Source: Rhabdornis inornatus
Taxonomy: Eukaryota; Chordata; Aves; Passeriformes; Rhabdornithidae
NCBI GenBank assembly: GCA_013397075.1
Contig: VWZS01004853.1
Location: 744,001-808,000 of the forward strand
DNA length: 64,000 nucleotides
Direction: 5' to 3'
Numbering within the stretch: the first letter of the stretch is position 1; every line of letters begins with the position of its first letter. Position numbers and translations under genes: made by a program. The notes below the pieces were generated by a model. That model searched no databases. It saw only the letters and a program-made list of their open reading frames with translations, and had not been told where the DNA came from. Of the stretch, positions 55,741-64,000 are shown one piece after another.

Positions 55741-57862
55741 TGCTTCCATTTTGGGAGAAATTTTTAATGATACCACAGAAAAAGTTACCTATTTTAAATA
55801 TGCCAGTGTATTTCTGAAGCATCTTCCAAGACTTCCATGCCTAAATTCAAAATGAAGTACATTAAAAAAAATCATTATGAGTCTAAGTGTAATTTATTGA
55901 ATTGTACTACATTTTTATGTTGCAACATATGAAGAAATTGCTATAATTAACTTTCCAAAGTACATGTGGACAATATAAATAGGAGTTTATTGTTAACAGT
56001 TGTTCTTCATTATTTTTAATCTCCCTGGATGATCAGAAACAGTAAAACAACAAAGAGCCTGCAATATACTCAGTGACACCATAACTTGAAAGCACAAAAG
56101 GAGGAATATACTAAGTATAGCAACTCAAATGTTCAAAACTGCTAACTAAAATCCTAAGGGAGAACATTGCAGGTGTCATTTCAGTGACCAAATAGCTTAT
56201 TAGAGATGAACTTCAGTGAGATGAATTCTACAGGAGCTATATTTTAAATTTTTTGTTCTTTTTTTTCTATTGGATTTGTTGAACAATCTTTTTTCTTTGA
56301 CAGTATTATAGTGGTTTAAAATTAACCAAACACTTCAGGTAAGTTCACGTTATCAACAGGAAAGGAAACTGGATAGAAAGGCAAAAAATCTACAAGGAAA
56401 CAGAGATAGTTCTCCACTGACATTTCCTCGGAGACATTGTTACCAGCAGCAAAACTCCCACAGATTGCAGTGATGCAGCCCTGACCACTAATGCAGTCAT
56501 TTGAGAAAAACAGTTAGAATTTGGTACAGGAAGATTGCCCTCACAGGAACTGAAGTGTGGTTTGTAGTCAATTGTGAGCCCACTGTTAACAGGTTTCACT
56601 GCAATTGTGAAAATAATGAAGATGAGAAAGGTGGCAAAGTAAGACCCCAGCCCTTCAAGGTGACCTGAACTCTTAGAGCTCACCAGCAGTAATGGAATCT
56701 GTTTTTCCTCCTATTAAAATGGACTTGTCTCCATCAAATGGATGTAGGTATTGCATTTATTCTCCCATGTGTTTTTGAAAAGGAAAAAAAGTAGACTTTT
56801 TACACTGTTTAGTTATCCACTCTATATTACTCTTTGATCATTCAAGTAAACTGGATGATAATTGAATGAAAGAAGTAAATAGTTTAATAAGGAATGTGAT
56901 TAGAGCTTTTCTGTTAACAGGAGCTAAGATTTATTGATTACAGGGAGTTCAGGTGTAGCCTTTGGCATCTCATCATCTTCATCATTCAGAATGGACCTTA
57001 CAAAAAATGGGGAAACCAAGTAAATGTATTTAATAGGATTTAACCAGTGTTTCTACAAAAAATTGAATTGCCAGCTTTTTGATATGCCCAGAATTCCATG
57101 TTCTTCCATTGTATTGTGTACTGCCTGTATATCATTTGGCCTCAGTGTACCTTAATGCTGTAGCTCATTGTCTGTATGCCATGTGAGAATGTCAAGGTAT
57201 GCAGTATCTATTCATCCAGTTTTTCCAAAGCAAGCCTGACTTCCCATATTCCTTGTGCTGTTAGAAGTGTAGGGAAGGCCAGAATGGAAGAAATGACACA
57301 CAGGCTTTGTAAGAGACACACACTGGCCATCTGGGGCATTTTCCCACAGGTACTACAGACTTCCTAGGAGAACCTTTTTCAGTGTGCTCTAGCACACTAT
57401 GCATCTGAATCCCAAAAGCTGCCAAGGTCTGTTTGGATAGCAGAGTAGATCATGGACTTTGCACACTTATAACTTTTGCTTGACTTAGAAGACTAAGGAG
57501 GAAAAAAATTTTGGTTAGTTGTACCTCATCTTCATGGGACTTGCCAATAGGGCCTGACCTCATCAAAATAGAAAGGGTTTGTGTGGCTAGCAGTTATGAA
57601 TTTTAATACAGACAGCTGACAAAAAATCACCCTTGGTTTTATTTAATCCTAGTATTGAATAATAGATTAGAAAAAAAGCAGCTGTAGTCGTGAGAAGCCT
57701 AGGTTAAGTATAACATCTGGTGATGATACTGATCAAGCCAAGGGTGATCAAAGTTGTGGAAGTCTTACAGAGCTGCAGGGCTATACAGCAGGAAGTTTGC
57801 ATCAGGTCAGTGCCAAGTGGGGAGAAAAGGTTCTTCCCTTCATACTCTGACAGGAGTAAAGC

Positions 57863-57868
57863 AATAAA
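57863..57868 (+). terminator. GABRA4: Alternative candidate polyadenylation signal AATAAA
   Basis: A second canonical hexamer in the context AAGCAATAAAGCAAAG, about 4.7 kb after the stop codon. It would fit the long 3' UTR known for mammalian GABRA4. There is no direct evidence that it is used. Confidence 0.2.
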
Positions 57869-60439
57869 GCAAAGCAGTACAGCTCCTCCATTTATATTTG
57901 GTAGAACAAAACTGTATAAACAAAATTTCATACTCAATGAAAATCTGAGGGACAAATAGCATTGTGAAGGTCAGTATTAACCACCAAACACCAACTCCCC
58001 CAAAAACAGGGGGAAAATATCCAGAAAAAAGTTTAAGTGAAGTTAAATGACAGTAGCATTTTTTAAAAGTTTGGTTTTTTTTTCCAAGACCTTGTATTTC
58101 TTTCACTGTGGGCTTCCAAGGTGAGTTTACATTTTTTTAAGAACCTCTACTGGTATCCACTGACACCAATATGTGTTTTTCATTTAGTTCAGTGCACTTT
58201 AAATGGGAAGTTTAGTGGAAATAAAAATGCCATTTGGAAAGAGTCTGATATGTGTTAGTTTGTATAATCTTAATTTGTAGGCTTCTCCTCAGAGTCAAGA
58301 TGTAGCTATTTTGGAGATTGTGAGTGTGGTGAGAGTTTCAGTGTGTTCTGAGTAAATCAGACTCTAGAAGTAAATTTTTGCCACATCCCAGGCAAGTGAG
58401 AGTAATGTGAAGTACAGAGCACCCTGTAAAGATGTCTCTTTGCTAATGTTATATTTTGTGTTAACCGGAGGGAATGAAAAATGCAATTATTGTAAAATTT
58501 ATGGAATTTGCAAAACATACTTTGTTTTCATATGAGTTAGAAATGTGGTAGGTATTTATTTCAAAATTGAATAGCATGGTCTTCTAGTCCATAATTTACT
58601 ACATCTAAAAGCATCTCTTAGACTTATGCTTTTTGTAGTATTCCACTGGAAAGGATTTCAAAGAAAACCAGTTAATATCCATTGTAGTTCACTATATTTT
58701 TTGGTCATAATTTTATTTTCATTTTCTTGTGCAAGAGGAATTGAGAGCATGGTGGCTTCTTCAAAATAAAAATAACACCAGCAAAACAAAAGCCTTGGAG
58801 ATTCCCTTTTTTAGAAAGCCTTCCAAACTCCCATCAATTTTTGAATTATTTTTTTTTTAAATAGCATAATTTTAGCATTTAAAAATACTAATGCTGTTGC
58901 AGCCTGGATACATATACACACATATCCCTTGAAATAATTTTATTTCCCTGAATTTTAAGGAGGCAAACTCAAGATGCACTTGCTAATAGTTCTGTATTGA
59001 ATGAGTGCCTTTCTGGATGGAAAACACCATTTGAGGTAAGTATTTTTATTACTATCTTCATATAACTATCTTCAAGAAAAAGATCTGGAGGAAGAGTGTG
59101 GTTTTACTGAATTAATCTTCAGATAGGATGAAGATCTGGGTTATTTCCTGCTGGTCATCTTGTTGTTGTGTCAACATTTGCTTAGTGTTTTTGTGAATGC
59201 TGTAGCCACTGTGAATGCTGTTAACTGACATAGCAATCTATGGATGATCTGATGACATAAAGAAACACTAAAGGAAATAATTGTGCATGTTTTCATCCTT
59301 GGCAAAAACTTAACTGGAATTTGGTAGAAGAAGCAGATGACAGTACTCAGCTGTACTTCTTGAGCTCAATACATTGAAAAATTGAGTTGAGTACTGCTTT
59401 GTCTTGCATCATCATTTTGTGCTGGTGGCTCATCTCCATGGTAAGTAAAACTGCTACAAGGAGGGAGGACTCAGAAGTAAAGATTGTCTACAAGTATTTC
59501 TTCAAAGTTATTTTGAAATATGAGATAGCTAACCTTATTACTAACAGTAATGTCACAGTGTGCTTCATATTTGCAAGCTTGAAAATCTCCTTTTCTGTTA
59601 GGATGTACCAGGTTGTCAAATGAACTTTTCATGAATAGATGATTCTGTATGTATATGTATTTAATTTTTTAATACTTTGTGGCAACATTCACTGTCACCA
59701 GACGAGTGGTGGAGATCTGAGGTGTTTCAGATAACCAGAGTTCTTGAGCAATTACTTTAAAATATTTGTTTCATAGATACATGCCTTTGCAAATCAATAC
59801 AAGCAGTGCTTTTGTGGTGGAAACTAATCCACCTGTGAAAAATCCTGGTCTTGAATACTCAACTCATATTTGAAGGGCTGATGAAGCACATTGGGCAAGG
59901 CAGGACTCAGGGCATGTTTATTCTAAGGCTTCTGAATTGGAGCTGGCTTATGTCCTGCCATCTTCTGAAGCAGTCTGCACCAGAGACTACAAGCAGAATC
60001 CATGGGCTTTTTGCAACCTTTTTTAAGACTCCACCATAAAACTGTATTACTGCTGAATGTAGTGCTCTCACCTTCTTCTTTATTGCCTTGCTTTGTGTGT
60101 GGGGAAGTATTTCAGTGCTTGTGGGGGAGCAGGCTGAAATAACTTGTCTAGCCAAACCCCCGATTTTCTTGTTTCCTTTTGGCTGGTGAGAAGTAGTGGG
60201 ATCTGTCTGATCTGGCTCTCATCTTAGTGCTGGTACAAAGGAGGGCATGAGGAGTCTGGATTGATGCTTTGAGCTGGGTTAATGCTGGTGTGAAATCACA
60301 GACTGAGGATTCTCCTCTTACCTCCACTGTCATTAAAACAGAGGCTCCCTCAGGCTTTCTCAAACCTCCAGTACCCCCTGTGGTAATTTTTCCTCCACAA
60401 AGGTGATTTTGTGAATTATATCAATGACAAATCATGGAC

Positions 60440-60592
60440 TTAAAAAAAAAACCCAAACAAACAAACAACAACAACAAAAAAACCAAAAAAACCACAAAAA
60501 CAAAAAAAAAAAAACCAAAAAACAAACAAAAAATCCCCACCCAAACAATCAAAAAAACCAAACAAACAAAAAACCCAACAAAAAACAGAAAA
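60440..60592. repeat. A/C-rich low-complexity block
   Basis: About 150 bases consist almost only of A and C on the plus strand (A runs separated by C, CC and CAA groups). It is the compositional mirror of the G/T-rich block in intron 8, which suggests the same class of repeat on opposite strands. The Lys/Asn/Gln frame through it is not a gene. Confidence 0.85.
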
Positions 60593-63500
60593 AGACGGCA
60601 GAATTTTTGAAAGAGCCAAAATCAATCAAGTTATTTGAAGAGAGAGAAAAGGAAGAGAATGGAAAATATGAGTATGGATGAAAAATTTAGTTTCTTGCTA
60701 CCAAGCAGTTATTTTAAGATACGTCCTATTAGAGGTACTAGAACTGCATCTGGCAGGAAACAGCCTAGAAATAATTATTTCTTCAGTATAAGTATAATGA
60801 GAAAGTAATAAAGAAAAGTGTCTAATGTCCTATTATAAACATTTGTCTTCCATTGAAGCTGTTTTCAAAAATGGTATTTTCATTGTCAGATGGGAAGAAT
60901 TAGAAGACAGAATAGGAAGGGAAAAAGGAGTTTTACTAAATAGTACTGTTTCCCTTTGTTTTAGAACATTTCTCAACCAAAAATGTAAACAGTAACATTT
61001 TTTAAAAAATCTTTCTGGTGCTCTATATGTTTAATTTTTAGTAATGAAGCACTTTGGAACGTTAACTTTTAACTTGCTTTATGTTTAAGAGACTAAATAG
61101 AGAGAATGCTGTATCTGATTTAATTCAGTTATCAGAGGGGATGTGGGTGAAGAAAACAGCTTTTATTACAGTAACAATGCTATTTTAAAGTATCATACTT
61201 TCCTACTAAATCTGAAGACTTCATTCTTGTACCTGAATGCACGGGTGCTGTTTAGTGCTGAGCATTTTTGATAATCCAGTCAGTGCTACAGCTCGTGGGT
61301 TGCAGCTGCATATAAAGTTGCCATGTCTGAAAATGTACGTCCACAACTTGGCACTTGCAGAGCATGGATCCCACAAAGGGCAAAGGTGTGCGTGTAGCCC
61401 ACTGTGGGTGCATGAGAGCTGTTTTGTTGCTCCTGTGGGAGAAGATTCGAGTCTGTGGCCAGAAACAGAAGGTGAGGAGAGTGGGACTGCCTCTTTCAGA
61501 GGCTGAGCAGAGCTTATATTGGATTAAGCCACTTATGAAAATGCCCCCTAAACTCTTTTCAAATAGGCAGCTTAGGAGCAAGCTGAATGCAATGTGGAAT
61601 TCGACTCCAACTGCAAATCCTGCACGAGGATCAGCACAGTTAATCTGCCCTAAGGTTTCTGATGCTGTGGCTAGAAAACTGAAAAGATATGAGGTAGCTC
61701 CTGCTGCCAGCTGGAATGCCTTCTTGTTGCTGTGCATCCAAGCTGTCCTGTAGTGCAACATGGTCTTAGGAGTAGTGGGGATGGGATGGAAAATACTCTT
61801 CTGGAGTACAAAATAGGGCAGAGTGAAAACTTCCCTCAGATCAGCACTGCTCATACGCACTGTAACAGCACTGAACATCCCAAAGCAGCACCAAGGTGTG
61901 TTGCAGTCTTGTCTTCTCCTTGCCTATCTGCTAAATGGTTTGAAATGCAGAGTGGTGGCAATGACAAACACAGGTCTGGTAATGAAACAAAAGATGCTTA
62001 CTGTAAGTACCCACAGTCTCCTGGCAGCAGCTTGTGGGCCTTCCCAGAGACAGAACTGCATTGCTGACTTTTTTGTAGGCATAATTATTATGCCCCTACC
62101 ATCTCTCCCATAAACTTAAAAGTTGGATGAAGGGGGTTTCTCTTTGATGCTGTATTTTGTTGCACAATTATGTACATTTTGCCATTTTTTTGCATAATTA
62201 TGAAGAAGAAAATCAAGCTGAATTATTCTCATTTTTAAAAACTTTTTTCTTTTTTCAAAAAGAGATTTCCTCACCTGCACACATGGAAATCATAAGCTCC
62301 ATTGCAAACTTCAGGAAGGTAAGAAATGCTTCTATGCAAACTTCTGTCTATGATTTTCTCACAAAGGTAGCTTTTGTTCTCAAATAAAATCTCTAATTTG
62401 GAGAATATTTAGTTAAAACTTCTAAAATTTTAAATGCAAAAATATTTTCTCTGTACTGAAAATGTCAGTTATATTTGTAGACATTTCACTTAGGAAAGGT
62501 AAGGCAAAATATAGGTGGGTTTTCTCTTAAGCTAAACCAGATGCTTAGCTGTGAGATATTCAGTAGCCTTTCGTAAATACATGGACTATAATTTTTCTCC
62601 TTTGGAGAATGTGGAGACGATATATAAACAGAAGGTGGGAAATTTCTGTGGAGAGGTTATAAAATGCTATTTCTCACTTCCTTTCTGGCTATCATATGCA
62701 TAAATATAGTGTAATCAGATAAGAAAAGTTATGTGAGTGAAAAAAAGACAGTCTTTGATCTTCACATTCTCAGTTGATCTAACTAAGTATGCAATTAACC
62801 AGCTTCCCTGTATATTTCCAAGTATTCTTTCTGCTATGGCATGGGTGAACCGCGGAAGACCTAGGAATTTTTTAAGTTCAATTCGTCAGTCCAGTTAGGA
62901 AGGCGTTCAGTGCTGGCCTTGCTGAGTTAGGAGCATGTTTTTGTAAGTGATGGAGAAGGTATCTCAGTTCTGGATAAGAACAGCTGAGGCATTTTGCTGA
63001 GGTAAGATGTATGAGTTAAATTAGGCTTAAGGGCTGCTCATTAGCTGTTTTAAACTTCCCAAATGGACAATGTAAACCCACTCATTGGCATGTTCTGCTG
63101 CTTTTGCACTGTTTTGATTTGTTCAAGTTCTGTCCCTGACTTTGCTCTCTTGCATTGTGGCTGAGGTGAGGAGCAGCAGTTTCTGGGAAGGTGTGGGATT
63201 CCCATACCTTCCCTTTAGCCATGGGCTCTCTATGCATCACATCTCCATCACCAGGTGGACAGCAGAATCTGGGCAGGGAGAGGGTGTGCATCCATGCCAG
63301 TGGCAGATAAACCCTGGCAGTCAAGCAGCAAGGCACAGTGTGAGTAGGGTTGGAGTCCTAAAGTATGGTATTCTTCTCCTCATCTTTTATCTACCACCCT
63401 TGCACTCTGCCAGTCCTGCCAGCTCTAATATTCCAAACTGCTGGGGCACTTCAGTGAGCTGTGAAAATCAGTCTATCTAAGAAATGATGAGGAATATCCT

Positions 63501-63746
63501 TTCTCTCACTCTTTCTCCTAAAAAATTCATAGTTGAGAGGAAGACTGGGAGATATCAACTTCTGTACCAATTCAAAGTTTAGGACCGGTAGCAACTGAGG
63601 AACCGGAAAAAAAAAAGAAAAAGAAAAAAGGGAATTGATATGTGATGTGCAGCAGCTGCTGTATCTTGTGTCATTTTAAAGCTGAAAATGAAAAGGGGAA
63701 AAAAAAAAGAAAATTGTATTTATTGATATTTTGTTTTACTGTAAGC

Positions 63747-63762
63747 TTTTTTTTTTTTTTTT
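63747..63762. repeat. Poly-T run (16 T)
   Basis: A homopolymer downstream of GABRA4, preceded by A/G-rich simple sequence at about 63607-63635. No retroposon body was recognised. Confidence 0.65.
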
Positions 63763-64000
63763 CCTGAGAAGCCCTGTCCATTGCAACCAAAACATCTGGG
63801 TTTAGGCTTAGACATTGCAAGGAAGACTCACAGTGAAAAATATGAAGCTTTTGGAAATACTTTTATCTTTTTTTCTGTAAAACTAGTGGCATGCAGAAAA
63901 GATACACTTAAAGCAAGCATAGTAAAAGTGCTTTTTAACCACCCCCTATAGGAAAGTCCTATCTTCTCTGTCAATAACTTACCACTTCTGCAATATGTGG

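Larger units (their letters stand above)
55741..64000. other. Distal 3' UTR or intergenic DNA downstream of GABRA4
   Basis: This is AT-rich DNA without recognised genes on either strand. It contains an A/C-rich low-complexity block near 60.5 kb, a somewhat more GC-rich interval at about 61.2-62.1 kb with a long but unconvincing minus-strand ORF, and A/G- and T-rich runs near 63.6-63.76 kb. By synteny GABRA2 would be expected beyond the right edge; none of its exons was seen. Confidence 0.65.

Noticed and set aside
60424..60681. 85-codon Lys/Asn/Gln-rich ORF
   Set aside because: It is a translation of an A/C-rich simple repeat.
53138..64000. Search for a COX7B2-like gene between GABRA4 and the expected GABRA2
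   Set aside because: Human has COX7B2 in this interval, but nothing resembling it was seen. It may be mammal-specific or outside the window.
1..64000. CRISPR arrays, bacterial operons, tRNA or rRNA genes
   Set aside because: None found. The sequence has spliced vertebrate genes and no repeat-spacer structure or cloverleaf RNA that I could recognise.

Overview
The window is vertebrate nuclear DNA, most likely from a bird. It carries two divergently arranged GABA-A receptor subunit genes: the 5' end of a beta subunit (GABRB1) on the minus strand at the left edge, and a complete alpha-4 subunit gene (GABRA4) on the plus strand. This is the head-to-head alpha/beta pair of the vertebrate alpha4-beta1-alpha2-gamma1 cluster (human 4p12). 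Bird origin is inferred from compact introns, a solo LTR of a type I recognise from bird genomes, degraded CR1-like LINE pieces and very GC-rich CpG-island first exons. The species cannot be named from the sequence. Layout: 1-960 is a CpG island with GABRB1 exons 1 and 2 and a 17-bp GC-rich minisatellite; 960-16300 is AT-rich intergenic DNA with simple repeats and one probable CR1 tail but no convincing gene; 16308-16340 is a 27-base C run beside an assembly gap; 16600-17520 is the GABRA4 CpG island with exons 1 and 2; 17192-52603 holds exons 3-8 and long introns; 52604-53137 is the last coding exon; 53138-64000 is 3' UTR and/or intergenic DNA. GABRA4 was assembled by hand from nine coding exons (83, 119, 68, 221, 83, 144, 153, 260 and 534 nt). 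All join in phase with GT/AG borders, giving a 554-residue pentameric ligand-gated chloride channel subunit, the same length I recall for human GABRA4. Alpha and beta subunits co-assemble in one receptor, so the divergent layout could allow shared regulation. The two CpG-island promoters are about 16.5 kb apart, so this is not one compact bidirectional promoter. The most unusual observations are two. First, a 41/42-bp tandem duplication spans the exon 8 splice acceptor; it creates two acceptors exactly 42 nt apart, both in frame, so the upstream one would insert 14 residues into the pore-lining TM2 helix. Second, intron 4 is only 102 bp, a multiple of three, and has no in-frame stop, so its retention would add 34 residues just before the Cys-loop. 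Other points are an upstream ORF overlapping the GABRA4 start, a cluster of EGR-like sites in its promoter, and loss of a basic kinase-type motif in the intracellular loop. No bacterial, CRISPR or novel multi-gene system is visible.
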